Part shown: piece by piece, positions 49,518 through 60,057 of the stretch
Numbering within the stretch: the stretch's first letter is position 1
Layout: each line of letters starts with the position of its first letter
Origin: Cupriavidus basilensis
GTDB taxonomy: Bacteria; Pseudomonadota; Gammaproteobacteria; Burkholderiales; Burkholderiaceae
Direction of reading: 5' to 3'
NCBI RefSeq assembly: GCF_008801925.2
Contig: NZ_CP062803.1
Location: forward strand, 4,278,001 to 4,342,000
DNA: 64,000 bases
Notes under the pieces: model-generated
What the model was told of the DNA's origin: nothing
Seen by the model: the letters and a program-made list of their open reading frames with translations, nothing else
Database searches by the model: none
Program-made: the position numbers and the translations under genes

Positions 49518-50731
49518 CAGCGCCCTCCTCCATTGCGTCTGACCTCGCCCGCATAGCGAAGTGCCCAGCCCGCCAGCGTAGGCCCAAGCAACTGCTCCAT
49601 CGCCAGCGTGCACAGGATGATGGCTGCCAGCGGCTCACCCGTGGCGGGATACAGCAGCGCGATATCGCTCATCAGCAAGTACGCGAGCCCCGACATGGGT
49701 GCCAGCGCAAGCCCGAGGGCCACGCACTGCTTCATGCTCAGGCCCGAGAACGAACCCAGCGAGACGACACCTGCCAGCTTGGCAATGTGACGCAGCAGTA
49801 CCAGCACACAGGCGGCGCCACCACCGATGGCCCAGTCGTGCGCCGTCAGCGGCAGGCCAAGCGAGACCACCATCACGATGATCAGCAAGCTGCCCGCGCT
49901 GCCGAAGTGCGCCGGCCATACGCGCGGCTGGCTGTCCTGGTGCTTGAACACCACACCGGCCAGCATCAGCGTAAGTGGCATCGACAGCTTGAGCACGCGC
50001 GTGAGCGCCAGCGTGAACAGCACCAGCCCCACCAGCACCAGGAAGCTGTAGTGATCGTCCGTTTCCATGCGCGCATAGATCGCGTGGCCCAGCTTGCCAA
50101 CGCCCCAGGCCAGCAGGCAGGAACCCACCAGCAGATAGAGCGGATGCAGCAGCGCCGCACCCAGGTTGCCGTATTCGGAATGCAGCCAGCCGGTGGCGAC
50201 CTGGACGATGGCGGCGGCGTAGATGCTGTTCAGCGCGGCCATGGCGAGCAGCCGCTCGGTCACCTGCCCTTCGGCGCGCAGCTCGTTCTTGAGCTGCAGC
50301 ACGATGGTGGGCGAGGTGCTCACGGCAATGCCGCCGGCCAGGATGGCAACCGCCGGGCTCACGCCGATCCATTGCAGCACGGCGGCGACCAGGCCCCAGG
50401 TCAGCAGGCTTTCAAAGGCGCTGGTGAAGAGCAGCCAGCGATTGGCCCGCAGCCAGGTGAGCGAGAGCCGGTGCCCGAGCTCGAACAGGGCGAGCGCCAG
50501 CGCCATGTCGATCAGGATGCGGGTCTGCGCGATCATGTCCTCGTCCACGATGCCGCGGCCGAGCATGCCAGCGGCGAGGCCCGTGGCCGCGTAACCGACG
50601 ATGCGGGGCAGCCGCAGGTACATGCGGCATACCTCGCCCGCCAGGCCGGCGCCCACCAGCGCCAGCCCGACCCAGAAAAGCCCGCCCGGTGCCAGCGGCA
50701 GGCTTGGAAACAATTGGCTCAGTCCATTCAT
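49517..50731 (-). CDS. Cation:proton antiporter (CPA2/Kef type)
   Basis: A 404-residue membrane protein with about 12 helices. [17 protein letters not shown] and [19 protein letters not shown] are followed by [20 protein letters not shown], a conserved ion-site region. No RCK/TrkA-N domain follows, so it is the transporter part only. It overlaps ybdK by one base, which suggests a shared transcript. Confidence 0.85.
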   Translation of the reverse strand: MNGLSQLFPSLPLAPGGLFWVGLALVGAGLAGEVCRMYLRLPRIVGYAATGLAAGMLGRGIVDEDMIAQTRILIDMALALALFELGHRLSLTWLRANRWLLFTSAFESLLTWGLVAAVLQWIGVSPAVAILAGGIAVSTSPTIVLQLKNELRAEGQVTERLLAMAALNSIYAAAIVQVATGWLHSEYGNLGAALLHPLYLLVGSCLLAWGVGKLGHAIYARMETDDHYSFLVLVGLVLFTLALTRVLKLSMPLTLMLAGVVFKHQDSQPRVWPAHFGSAGSLLIIVMVVSLGLPLTAHDWAIGGGAACVLVLLRHIAKLAGVVSLGSFSGLSMKQCVALGLALAPMSGLAYLLMSDIALLYPATGEPLAAIILCTLAMEQLLGPTLAGWALRYAGEVRRNGGGR

Positions 50732-50823
50732 GGGCTATATGGTAACGGAGCCACATGACATTCCATGTCGGAGTTTGTCCGACAGAGGCACGGAATTTGC
50801 TGTCAACGTGACGCGTTCACACG

Positions 50824-50860
50824 TAAAAAAACGCCATCTTACAGGGATGGCGTTTTTTAT
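50824..50860. terminator. Intrinsic terminator, both directions possible
   Basis: ACGCCATC and GATGGCGT form the stem around a short loop, with A's before and T's after, so it works on either strand. It probably ends the TPR gene transcript (minus). Its stem is nearly the same as the terminator at 54494-54525. Confidence 0.88.
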
Positions 50861-50896
50861 CGTAACCGGGCCGGTGATGCCGCTGGCCCCCGCCGG

Positions 50897-52810
50897 CTAC
50901 ACGCCCCAGAACTTCCACCCCGGACGCGTCGCCCGCAGGCCGGTTTCCATGCGGGCATAGAGTGAGCGCGTCTTGCCCTGCGCGGCGCCGCTCGCGCGGG
51001 CCTTGTCGAAGTAGCCCAGCGCGGTCTCGCGCTGCTCCAGGCCCAGCGCGGCCTCGACGGCGCCAAGATACGCCTCGCCATCCCAGCCTTTGCGCGCGGC
51101 AAAGGCGGCCTCGAAGTCCGTCAGCGCTTCGGCGTATTGCTTCTCGCCGTTGCGGATCAGCGCACGCTGCAGGCGCGGGAAGGCCTGGTCCGCAGGATCG
51201 TCGGCGGTCAGCGCGATGGCTTGCTCGAACAGTGGCAGCGCGCGCTCCGGCGCGCCCAGGCCACGCCAGACCATGCCGAACTGGTTGCACAGCCATGCGT
51301 CCTCGATCAGCAGCGCACGGCGCTGCAGTGCCTCGATCTCGGCCTGCGCGTCGGTGCGGTCGTGCTGGTCCATGCTGTCCATGGCGTTGCGCAGCAGCCC
51401 CGCGAAGTGCGCGCGGGCGTGGGCCAGCGCGTGCGCGGTCTGGCTGCGTTCCTCCACCGGCAAGGCGTCGGCGCGCGCATCCATGTGCGCCAGCGCATCA
51501 CGGGCCGCTGACGTCACTTCCGTGCCGCCAATGGCCTTCCAGGTGCTCATCAGCCGGCTGAAGATCCAGCCCACGTTGGCCGGATCGCGCTCCAGCGGAT
51601 AGCGGTTGAGCACGTCGCCCGCGACTTCCACGGCTTTGCCGTGCTGGCCGGCCGCCTCGAGGCACTCGAGCAGGTCGATCCAGTGCTCGATGAATTCGCT
51701 GACCGCGATGCCCTTCTCGTGCAGCGCGATGCGCTCCGCGCGGTTGCCCTCGCCTTCCAGCCGGGTGGCCAGGTTGTGGCACAGCAACGAGTAGATATGG
51801 GGATCGGCGTCGTCGTAGCCGCCCTCGCCGGTGGCGAAGTAGGCTTCGAAGCGCGCCAGGCCCAGGCGATAGGCCTTGATCAGGTGCGGCATCAACGCCG
51901 CCTCGGCGGCCGGCACCGCGTCCATGAACTCAGCCAGCGCCACGCCCGCGTTGTAGTAGCCGGTCGCATCCGTCGCGCCCTCGACAAAGGCAAAGCGCAG
52001 CCAAGGCTCGGCCTCGCCGGACTGGTGGCGCCATTCGAGCTCGCGCACCTGCGCCTTGGGGTCCGGCGCCTTGCGCTGGTAGGTGGCGAAATCGTCCCAG
52101 GCACCATCGAGCTCGCCCGCGCGGTAGCGCAGCGGCGCGCGGATGCGGCGGGCATGCGGGTGGTCTGGCTGGCTGGCCAGCACGATGGCGGCCTGCTCGG
52201 CGGCCAGCGCATCGCCCGCAGCCTCGTCGAGCTCCAGCAGGTCAGGGTTGTCCAGGCCGATCCGCGCCAGGCACAGGCGCAGCATCGGCTCGGCCTCGTC
52301 GCCGGCGGCCTTCACGTGGGCCAGCGCCTGGCCCAGGATGTCTTCGGCGCCAAGATCCGGCGCGCGATAAAGCAGGTCATACCAATAAGCGCCGGCCGCG
52401 GCGAAATTGCCCAGCCGGTAATGCACCAGCCCGGCATGCAGGCGGGCGCTCCACTCGCCGGAGGACAAGCCGTTGCGCAGCGCGGCCTCTTCCAGCCAGG
52501 GCAGCGCCTCCTGCAAGCGCTCCATCCCCATCAGCAGCATGCCGTAGCGATGCGCGATCACGCCGCGCGAGGACCAGCGGTGCGCCGGGTGCAGCGGCAG
52601 CCCGGGCAGCTTGGCCAGCGCCGCATCGAGCACGGCAAAGGCGGCCTGCGCGTCGCCGCGGTCAAAATGCAGGCGTGCCCGCAGGCAGTCGAAATCCACC
52701 ACTTGAGGCTGCGCCTGCGAAAGCTGGTCGAGAATGACCAGCGCTTCATCGTAGCGCTCTGCGTTGGCTAGCTCGATGGCGTGGTCGTAGCTGACTTCCT
52801 GCACGGACAC
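50897..52810 (-). CDS. Tetratricopeptide-repeat protein
   Basis: A 637-residue helical protein with TPR-like repeats: YDHAIELANAERYDEALVIL, ARLHFDRGDAQAAFAVLD, QFGMVWRGLGAPERALPLFE, LIRNGEKQYAEALTDFEAAF and ALGLEQRETALGYFDKA. It has no export signal, so it is probably a cytosolic scaffold. The start is GTG 52810 with AAGGAG six bases before. Specific role unknown. Confidence 0.85.
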   Translation of the reverse strand: MSVQEVSYDHAIELANAERYDEALVILDQLSQAQPQVVDFDCLRARLHFDRGDAQAAFAVLDAALAKLPGLPLHPAHRWSSRGVIAHRYGMLLMGMERLQEALPWLEEAALRNGLSSGEWSARLHAGLVHYRLGNFAAAGAYWYDLLYRAPDLGAEDILGQALAHVKAAGDEAEPMLRLCLARIGLDNPDLLELDEAAGDALAAEQAAIVLASQPDHPHARRIRAPLRYRAGELDGAWDDFATYQRKAPDPKAQVRELEWRHQSGEAEPWLRFAFVEGATDATGYYNAGVALAEFMDAVPAAEAALMPHLIKAYRLGLARFEAYFATGEGGYDDADPHIYSLLCHNLATRLEGEGNRAERIALHEKGIAVSEFIEHWIDLLECLEAAGQHGKAVEVAGDVLNRYPLERDPANVGWIFSRLMSTWKAIGGTEVTSAARDALAHMDARADALPVEERSQTAHALAHARAHFAGLLRNAMDSMDQHDRTDAQAEIEALQRRALLIEDAWLCNQFGMVWRGLGAPERALPLFEQAIALTADDPADQAFPRLQRALIRNGEKQYAEALTDFEAAFAARKGWDGEAYLGAVEAALGLEQRETALGYFDKARASGAAQGKTRSLYARMETGLRATRPGWKFWGV

Positions 52811-53194
52811 GGACTGCTCCTTCGGGGTGGATGTGCGAGTGCGGGATTATGCGCCATCGTGGCCCCCTCCTGCTCGTGAGAAAAAGGGGCGATTCCCATC
52901 CCAGCCGCAACGCTGGACAACGGCTTTGCCCCAATGTATGCAGAAACGGCAACGCCACCTTCCGGCCAGCCGCCAGAACGAGGATATCTGTCGGGTTTTC
53001 GTTGTCGCGGACCAGGTAGACCAGCCGGCACCCGACCTCACGCCGCCTGGAAGCCGCACCTGCACCAAGCAGAAATTTCCTGCCCCAATTTCAGAAAGTG
53101 CCGATTGAGGTAACCCGGGCAACTCATCTACTTTGTGCGCATGGCACCGATCCCGCCGCACCAGAGAGGCGTTGAGCTAAAGAAGAAGTAGGAA
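52811..53194. other. Intergenic stretch between divergent genes
   Basis: About 380 bases between the TPR gene and the frameshifted gene at 53195. It must hold both promoters. No gene or clear regulatory site seen. Confidence 0.4.
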
Positions 53195-54432
53195 ATGCAG
53201 AAAAATATATTAATACGACTCACCGTGGGCGGACTTGCCGTCATTGTGGTGTTAGTCGGAATACGCGCGTTGTCCGCTGAAGACTCGTCCGAACAACCCA
53301 ACACTCAGACCTTGACGGAACGGCAATCGGTGCTGGGTGCACCTGCCACGCCCCCACGGCAAATGGCTGTCGCGAAGCCGGTGTCGAATCAGGCCGCCCT
53401 TGGCGAGAAGGCCGATCTTGAAAGCCTTCAGCGCTATACGCAACGCATTGTCTCGGATGCAAGCCTCACACCGGAGCAAAAATTCGATTGGCTTTGGCGT
53501 GACTTCGAGGCCACTCATCTTAGCCCGACAAGTGCCCAGTACTTGTTGGATACGATCAGATTGTTGCCACTTCCGCCCAGTGCCAGAACGGCGTTGCGGA
53601 TTGAAGCCAGTCTGTACGGGACCGTCCACGCCGAGCAGGTCAAACGCGCTCTGGTCAACTTGATGGCATCGCAATATGAAACCGACCTGGCCTTGTCTGC
53701 CGCCGAGCAATCTCGCCTCGGGGCTAATCCTCAGGTCGCAGCCATGCTCGCAAAGGCGGCCCGCTCATCTGACACTGAAATTGCACATCAGGCGGTCATG
53801 CAATATGCGCGACTAGGCTTGTTCCCCGATAGCATCCCCATCTTGAACGCCGCTCTGTCAGGCGGCACCATAAGCCGAGCCGAGTACGCGAAGGAACTGG
53901 GTTTCCTCCTGCCCTTGATCCAGGAACCCAAGGCTCAGCGCGTCAGGCACTGCAGGCCATTGGGCATGCAGGTGTACCCAGTGGGCTCCTGGCTGAGGAT
54001 CTTGCCGCTATGGTCCTGTTGCCGCATGCGCTTTCGTCGCTCCACCTGGAGACCCTGCGCCCGCTCCAGGAACTCCTCACGCAAGGCCAGCCGACTTTCG
54101 CCAACGACTCCGGCTCGATTGATTTTCTCGATTTAGCTCGCTACAACGACTGGCTATCCGCCACCGCCGCGATCGACGCAAGGCTTTCAGGCGGAGGGGC
54201 GGCGGATCACATTGCCACGCTTGTCATGCGAGAGGATGCAGATCCGCGTGGACTTATCGCGATTGTCGCTTCCCCTTTGGCGGAACAGGTGATCCGTATC
54301 CTGGCACAGCGCGGACAGATGGAGGCCGCTCAACAACGGCTCGCCGGCCTGGCACAGGGTGTGCCCAATGACATCACCGCACTCCGCATGATCGAAGAGG
54401 CTCGAAACCGCATCGCACAAGGACGACCGTGA
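53195..54432 (+). pseudogene. Exported or membrane-anchored hypothetical protein, frameshifted
   Basis: The N-terminal membrane anchor (LIRLTVGGLAVIVVLVGIRAL) and helical regions run to LLPLIQEPKA near 53935. The protein then continues one frame away: GSARQALQAIGHAGVPSGLL, HLETLRPLQELLTQGQPTF and DHIATLVMREDADPRG, ending at 54432. A single base lost around CCCAAGGCTC (an extra A or G would read EPKGSARQ) explains it. It may be a real mutation or a sequence error. Whole length would be about 412 residues. Family unknown. Confidence 0.75.
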
Positions 54433-54493
54433 CTTGGCGCCAGGTCGCCCACGTCTTGCCGCCTGACGGCGCATGGCGAATTCGCCTGCCGCA

Positions 54494-54525
54494 AAACAAA
54501 AAACGCCATCCCACTGGGATGGCGT
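54494..54525 (-). terminator. Intrinsic terminator of the LivK-like gene
   Basis: ACGCCATCCCA/TGGGATGGCGT stem with a run of T's on the minus strand, just after the binding-protein gene. Confidence 0.88.
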
Positions 54526-54566
54526 CAGATGCAGGACGCTAATGGTGCCTTGGCGGGCGCAATAGC

Positions 54567-55718
54567 TTACTTGCCGCCAACCGTCTCCAGCACGGTCCAC
54601 TTGCCGCCAACCACCTTGTAGACGGTGATGCCGCCGTCCTTCAGGTCGCCGCGCGCGTCGTAGGCCAGGGTCTTGGTGGTCACGCCTTGCATGTTGGTGG
54701 CCGCCAGCACCGGCAGGTAGCGCGCCGGATCGGCCGAGCCCGCCTTGATCATGGCGGTCATCAAGGCGGTGGCGCCGTCATAGGCGTACGGCGAGTAGGT
54801 CTGTACCTTGCTGCCGAAGCGCTTCTCGTACTTCTTCTCGTAGGCGGTGCCACCGGGCATCTGCTCCAGCGGCAGGCCGGCCAGCGAGACGACCGTGCCC
54901 TCGGCGGCAGGGCCGGCCAGCTTGAGGAAGTTGTCGGTCTTCGACATTTCGCCTGACACCACCGGCGACTTCATGCCGAGTTCCTTGACCTGCTTGGCCA
55001 TCGGCGCGGATTGCGTCTCGGCGCCGCCAAAGAAGATCACGTCCGGGTTGCTGCGCTTGATGTTGGTCAGCACGGCCTTGAAGTCCACCGCCTTGTCGTT
55101 GGTGAACTCGCGGCGCACGATCTTGCCGCCGGCGGCCTTGGCGGCCTTCTCGAACTCGTCGGCCAGGCCTTGGCCGTAGGCCGTGCGGTCGTCGACGATG
55201 GCGATGTTCTTGGCACCCAGCTTCTTCACCACGAAGGCACCGATCACCGAGCCCTGCTGGGTGTCGGAAGTCATCATGCGGAAGGTGGTCTTGAAGCCCT
55301 GGCGGGTGTACTCAGGTGCCGTTGCCATGGCGATCTGGGGAATGCCCGCGCGGTTGTAGACCATCGACGCCGGGATGCTGGTGCCCGAGTTGAAGTGGCC
55401 CAGCATGCCCTGGATGCCGTTATCGACCAGCTTTTGCGCGACCACCGAGCCGGTCTTGGGGTCGGCCGCGTCGTCTTCAGAGAGCAGTACGAACTTGACG
55501 TCCTTGCCGCCGATCTTGGGCTTGGTCGCGTTCATTTCCTCGATGGCGAGGACAACGCCGTTCTGCATGTCCTTGCCATATTGCGCCTGGCCGCCGGTCA
55601 TCGGCGCGGCAAAGCCCAGCTTGATTTCCTGCGCCTGGGCGAAGGCGGCCGAGGTGGCGCACAGGCCAGCGACGGACAGGGCGACGGTGAGGGCCGTCTT
55701 GTGGAAAGTCGAGTTCAT
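54567..55718 (-). CDS. Branched-chain amino acid ABC transporter substrate-binding protein
   Basis: A 383-residue periplasmic protein of the LivJ/LivK type. Signal peptide TALTVALSVAGLCATSAAFA, then EIKLGFAAPMTGGQAQYGKD, QNGVVLAIEEMNATKPKIGG and GSVVAQKLVDNGIQGMLGHF. It delivers Leu/Ile/Val or a related ligand to an ABC permease not encoded beside it. ATG 55718 follows AAGGAGA. Confidence 0.93.
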   Translation of the reverse strand: MNSTFHKTALTVALSVAGLCATSAAFAQAQEIKLGFAAPMTGGQAQYGKDMQNGVVLAIEEMNATKPKIGGKDVKFVLLSEDDAADPKTGSVVAQKLVDNGIQGMLGHFNSGTSIPASMVYNRAGIPQIAMATAPEYTRQGFKTTFRMMTSDTQQGSVIGAFVVKKLGAKNIAIVDDRTAYGQGLADEFEKAAKAAGGKIVRREFTNDKAVDFKAVLTNIKRSNPDVIFFGGAETQSAPMAKQVKELGMKSPVVSGEMSKTDNFLKLAGPAAEGTVVSLAGLPLEQMPGGTAYEKKYEKRFGSKVQTYSPYAYDGATALMTAMIKAGSADPARYLPVLAATNMQGVTTKTLAYDARGDLKDGGITVYKVVGGKWTVLETVGGK

Positions 55719-55863
55719 CTGTTCTCCTTGGTAGCTATTCTCGATAGCCTTTGCTGCGTTTTTGGACGCGTCCGGGTGTGGCGCGAAACGCTCCCCGATT
55801 TTCAAATACGCGAGGTTTGCGGGATCACCGCTGCCTCGCGTCGCTTCGATCGACGCCCGGCGG

Positions 55864-58800
55864 TTAGCCGATCGTCATCAAACTCGCATTGCCACCCGCT
55901 GCCGCCGTATTGACGGACAGCGAACGCTCGATCAACAAACGCTCGATGGCGATATTTGGTTCACCATGTGCCAGGCCTTGCACCGAAATGATCGGGCCGG
56001 GGCGCGTGGCCAGCTGTTCGCACACAGCGCGCAGCTGGTCCGAGTCGCCATGGTGAAGAACGGCGTCGAAGCTGGTGTCGCCGGCCGACCAGTCGGCCAC
56101 CAGGCTGACGCGCGATTGTACTGCCTTGGGCAGGCGCGCAAACAGGGCCCGGGCCATGGGGCTTTCAACCCACACGGCCTGGCTGCCAGCCGCCAGTACC
56201 GCCGCCAGTTGCACGGCCAGGTCGGTCTCTTGCTGGGCCAGGCACAGCACGGCGGCACGTGGCAGCAGCGTGTAGGTGTTGCGCTCGCCGGTGGGGCCGG
56301 GCAGCGTGACCGACAGGCCGGCCGCCGAGGCCGCGGCAAAACGCTCGCACGCCGCCGCCAGCCCGGGCAGCGCCGCGCTCTCGTGCTGTGCCCATTCCTT
56401 GAGCGTAGCCAGTGCCTCGGTCAGCGTGCGGCGCACCGGGCTGGTCTCGTCGGCGCCGCCGAGGGTGTCTGAGGCGCGCACCACGCGGGCCACGGCGTCC
56501 TGCGGGCAGACCGACAACAGGCGGTGCAGGTACAGTGGGCCGCCCGCCTTGGGGCCAGTGCCGGACAGGCCTTCGCCGCCGAAGGGCTGCACGCCCACCA
56601 CCGCGCCCACGATATTGCGGTTGACGTAGAGATTGCCCACTTCCGCGCGTTCGACGATGTGCTCGATGGTTTCGTCGATGCGGGTGTGAATGCCCATGGT
56701 CAGGCCATAGCCGGTGCCGTTGATCTGCGCTAGCAGCGTGTCGAGGCCGGCTCGCGGGTAGCGCACCACGTGCAGCACGGGGCCAAAGACTTCGCGCTGC
56801 AGCTCTTCGATGCTGTCGAGCTCGATCAGCGTTGGCGATACAAACGTGCCATTGCGGCAGGCCGCGCTGGCCGCGCCGTTCGGGTCGGCCTGGTGGACGC
56901 GGCGGCCCTTGGCGCGCATGGCGTCGATATGGCGCACGATGTTGCCGCGCGCCTCTTCGTCGATGACCGGGCCGACGTCGGTGGACAAGCGGTCCGGGTT
57001 GCCCATGGTGAGCTCATCCATGGCGCCCTTGAGCATTTCCAGCACGCGGTCGGCCACTTCTTCCTGCAGGCACAGCACGCGCAGCGCGGAACAGCGCTGG
57101 CCGGCCGAGTCGAAGGCGGAGTTGACCACATCGCCAACCACCTGCTCGGCCAGCGCGGAGGAGTCCACGATCATCGCATTCTGGCCGCCAGTCTCGGCGA
57201 TCAGCGGCACCGGGCGGCCAGCCGCGTCCAGCCGGCCGGCCACGCTGCGTTGCAGCAGGCGCGCCACTTCGGTGGAGCCGGTGAACATCACGCCCTTGAC
57301 GCGAGCGTCGCCTACCAGCGCGGCACCCACGGTTTCGCCGCGGCCCGGCAACAGCTGCACGGCGCCAGCCGGCACGCCAGCCTCACGCAGCAAGCGCACG
57401 GCCTGGGCGGCAATCAGCGGGGTCTGCTCGGCGGGCTTGGCCAGCACGGTGTTGCCGGCGGCCAGCGCGGCCGCGACCTGGCCGGTGAAGATGGCCAGCG
57501 GGAAATTCCACGGGCTGATGCAGACCACCGGCCCGAGCGGACGATGGGTATCGTTGGAGAAGGTCTCACGCACTTGCGCGGCGTAATAGCGCAGGAAGTC
57601 CACGGCCTCGCGCACTTCGGCGATGGCATTGGAGAAGGTCTTGCCGGCCTCGCGCACGATGATGCCCATCAGGGACTGCATCTGCGCTTCCATCAGTTCC
57701 GCGGCGCGCTCCAGCGCGGCGGCGCGCACATCGGCCGGGGTCGCCTGCCAGATCGGCGCGGCGTTCACTGCGGCCTGCAGCGCGGCTTCCACCTCGGCCA
57801 TGCTGGCTTCGGTGACATGGCCGACCACGTCGCGCAGGTCGGACGGGTTGCGCACGGGTGCCGGCCGATTGGCGTCGTCGCCACCGGCGGTTTCCGTGCC
57901 TAGCAGCGGCACGGCGCTGACCGCCTCGCTCGTGCCGGCCAGTAGCGCGGACGACAGCGAGGCCAGGCGATGCTCGTTAGAGAGGTCGATGCCGGCAGAA
58001 TTGGCGCGCGACTCGCCATACAGCGTGCGTGGCTGCGGAATACGCGGATGCGGCAGGCCAAGCGCGCCCTCATCGGCATGCATCTGCTCGACCACGGCCA
58101 CCGGGTCGGCCACCAGTTCGTCCAGCGAGATGGTGTCGTCAGCGATCCGGTTGACGAAAGATGTGTTGGCTCCGTTTTCCAGCAGGCGGCGCACGAGGTA
58201 AGCCAGCAGCGTCTCATGCGTGCCGACCGGCGCGTAGATCCGGCAAGGGCGGTTGAACTTGCCATCAGCCAGCGGGCCGACCACCTGGTCGTACAGCGGC
58301 TCGCCCATGCCGTGCAGGCACTGGAACTCGTACTGGCCGGGGTAGTAGTTGTGGCCAGCGATCTGGTAGATGGCCGCCAGCGTGTGGGCGTTGTGGGTAG
58401 CGAACTGCGGGTAGATTACGTCCGGCACCGACAGCAACTTGCGCGCGCAGGCCACGTAGGACACGTCGGTATAGACCTTGCGCGTGTAGACCGGATAGCC
58501 CTCCAGCCCGTCCACCTGGGCGCGCTTGATCTCGCTGTCCCAGTACGCGCCCTTGACAAGGCGGATCATCAGGCGGTGACGGCTGCGGCGGGCCAGGTCG
58601 ATCAGGTAGTCGATCACGAACGGGCAGCGCTTCTGGTAGCCCTGCACCACGAAGCCGATGCCGTTCCAGCCGGCCAGCTCGGGCTCGAAGCACAGGCGCT
58701 CCAGCAGGTCGAGCGAGATTTCCAGGCGGTCGGCTTCCTCGGCGTCGATATTGATGCCGATGTCGTACTGGCGGGCCAGCAAGGTCAGCGACTTGAGGCG

Positions 58801-59865
58801 GCCGTACAGCTCGCTGATGACGCGCTCATGCTGCGCGCGGCTATAGCGCGGATGCAGCGCCGAGAGCTTGATCGAGATGCCGGGGCCTTCATAGATGCCG
58901 CGCCCGCGCGAAGCCTGGCCGATGGCGTTGATGGCCTGCACGTAGGAGGCCAGGTAGCGTTGCGCGTCGGCCTCGGTCATGGCCGCTTCGCCCAGCATGT
59001 CGTAGGAGTAGCGGAAGCCCTCGGCCTCGTACTTGCGTGCGTTGGCCAGCGCCTCGGAAATGGTCTCGCCGGTGACGAACTGCTCGCCCATCAGGCGCAT
59101 CGCCATGTCCACGCCCTTGCGGATCAGCGGCTCGCCGCCCTTGCCGATGATGCGGGTCAGCGCCTTGGACAGGCCGGCCTCGGTATGGGTGGCCACCAGC
59201 TTGCCGGTGAACAGCAGGCCCCAGGTGGCGGCGTTGACGAACACCGACGGACTCTGGCCCAGGTGCGACTGCCAGTTGGCGCCGCTGATCTTGTCGCGGA
59301 TCAGCGCGTCGCGGGTGGCCTTGTCGGGAATGCGCAGCAGTGCCTCGGCCAGGCACATCAGCGCCACACCTTCCTGCGAAGACAACGAGAACTCCTGGAT
59401 CAGGCCCTGCACCAGCCCTTCGCGTCCGGTGCCGACCTTGCGCTCGCGCAACCGCGTGGCCAGGGTTCGGGCCATGGCGAGAGCGGCTTCGGCCTGCTGA
59501 TGTGGCAGGCGAGCCTGCTCAAGCAGCACCGGCACACACTCGGGCTCCGGGCGGCGATAGCCGGCGGTGATGGCCGCGCGCAGCACCGATTGCGGCTGCA
59601 CGCTCTGCGCAAACTCGAGGAAAGGCTGTATCGCGCCGTCACCAGCCGCGCCGTCAAAGGCGTCGGCACCATCCGCCGCACCCTCGCCCCCTGTACCGGC
59701 GGCGCTGGTCTCATGCGGGATGTTGCCCCGTTCGACCTGCTCCAGGTACGTGAAGATCGCCTGCTTGATCAGCCAGTGCGGTGTGCGGTCGATCGACTGC
59801 GCAACACGCTTGAGGCGCTCGCGGGAGGCGTCGTCGAGTTTGACGCCGAGGGTGGTGGTGGCCAT
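55864..59865 (-). CDS. putA: Bifunctional proline dehydrogenase / P5C dehydrogenase with RHH repressor domain
   Basis: A 1333-residue PutA that oxidises proline to glutamate in two steps. The first 45 residues (TTLGVKLDDASRERLKRVAQ) form a ribbon-helix-helix DNA-binding domain, so it may also repress its own promoter. The proline dehydrogenase barrel contains GINIDAEEADRLEISLDLLE and MIRLVKGAYWDSEIK. The aldehyde dehydrogenase part has the catalytic Glu in AETGGQNAMIVDSS and Cys in SAGQRCSALRVL. The ATG at 59865 follows CGGAGAAT. Confidence 0.97.
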   Translation of the reverse strand: MATTTLGVKLDDASRERLKRVAQSIDRTPHWLIKQAIFTYLEQVERGNIPHETSAAGTGGEGAADGADAFDGAAGDGAIQPFLEFAQSVQPQSVLRAAITAGYRRPEPECVPVLLEQARLPHQQAEAALAMARTLATRLRERKVGTGREGLVQGLIQEFSLSSQEGVALMCLAEALLRIPDKATRDALIRDKISGANWQSHLGQSPSVFVNAATWGLLFTGKLVATHTEAGLSKALTRIIGKGGEPLIRKGVDMAMRLMGEQFVTGETISEALANARKYEAEGFRYSYDMLGEAAMTEADAQRYLASYVQAINAIGQASRGRGIYEGPGISIKLSALHPRYSRAQHERVISELYGRLKSLTLLARQYDIGINIDAEEADRLEISLDLLERLCFEPELAGWNGIGFVVQGYQKRCPFVIDYLIDLARRSRHRLMIRLVKGAYWDSEIKRAQVDGLEGYPVYTRKVYTDVSYVACARKLLSVPDVIYPQFATHNAHTLAAIYQIAGHNYYPGQYEFQCLHGMGEPLYDQVVGPLADGKFNRPCRIYAPVGTHETLLAYLVRRLLENGANTSFVNRIADDTISLDELVADPVAVVEQMHADEGALGLPHPRIPQPRTLYGESRANSAGIDLSNEHRLASLSSALLAGTSEAVSAVPLLGTETAGGDDANRPAPVRNPSDLRDVVGHVTEASMAEVEAALQAAVNAAPIWQATPADVRAAALERAAELMEAQMQSLMGIIVREAGKTFSNAIAEVREAVDFLRYYAAQVRETFSNDTHRPLGPVVCISPWNFPLAIFTGQVAAALAAGNTVLAKPAEQTPLIAAQAVRLLREAGVPAGAVQLLPGRGETVGAALVGDARVKGVMFTGSTEVARLLQRSVAGRLDAAGRPVPLIAETGGQNAMIVDSSALAEQVVGDVVNSAFDSAGQRCSALRVLCLQEEVADRVLEMLKGAMDELTMGNPDRLSTDVGPVIDEEARGNIVRHIDAMRAKGRRVHQADPNGAASAACRNGTFVSPTLIELDSIEELQREVFGPVLHVVRYPRAGLDTLLAQINGTGYGLTMGIHTRIDETIEHIVERAEVGNLYVNRNIVGAVVGVQPFGGEGLSGTGPKAGGPLYLHRLLSVCPQDAVARVVRASDTLGGADETSPVRRTLTEALATLKEWAQHESAALPGLAAACERFAAASAAGLSVTLPGPTGERNTYTLLPRAAVLCLAQQETDLAVQLAAVLAAGSQAVWVESPMARALFARLPKAVQSRVSLVADWSAGDTSFDAVLHHGDSDQLRAVCEQLATRPGPIISVQGLAHGEPNIAIERLLIERSLSVNTAAAGGNASLMTIG

Positions 59866-60057
59866 GCGCTTGATTCTCCGTAAGACGCGGACGCCCGTTT
59901 CCCGGCTGCGGGGAAACCGGCAGATTGGCGCGATCATACTCTCGGGCAAACCAAAGGTGCAACTAGGTACAACCACTCAGATACATCAGGAAAAGTGGTT
60001 GCACCGTACCTTGTGCTGCACTGCCCCTGGCGCAACCGGACCCCACTCAGGTTCCAC

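Noticed and set aside
57970..59883. 637-residue open frame antisense to putA
   Set aside because: putA has all catalytic motifs on the other strand.
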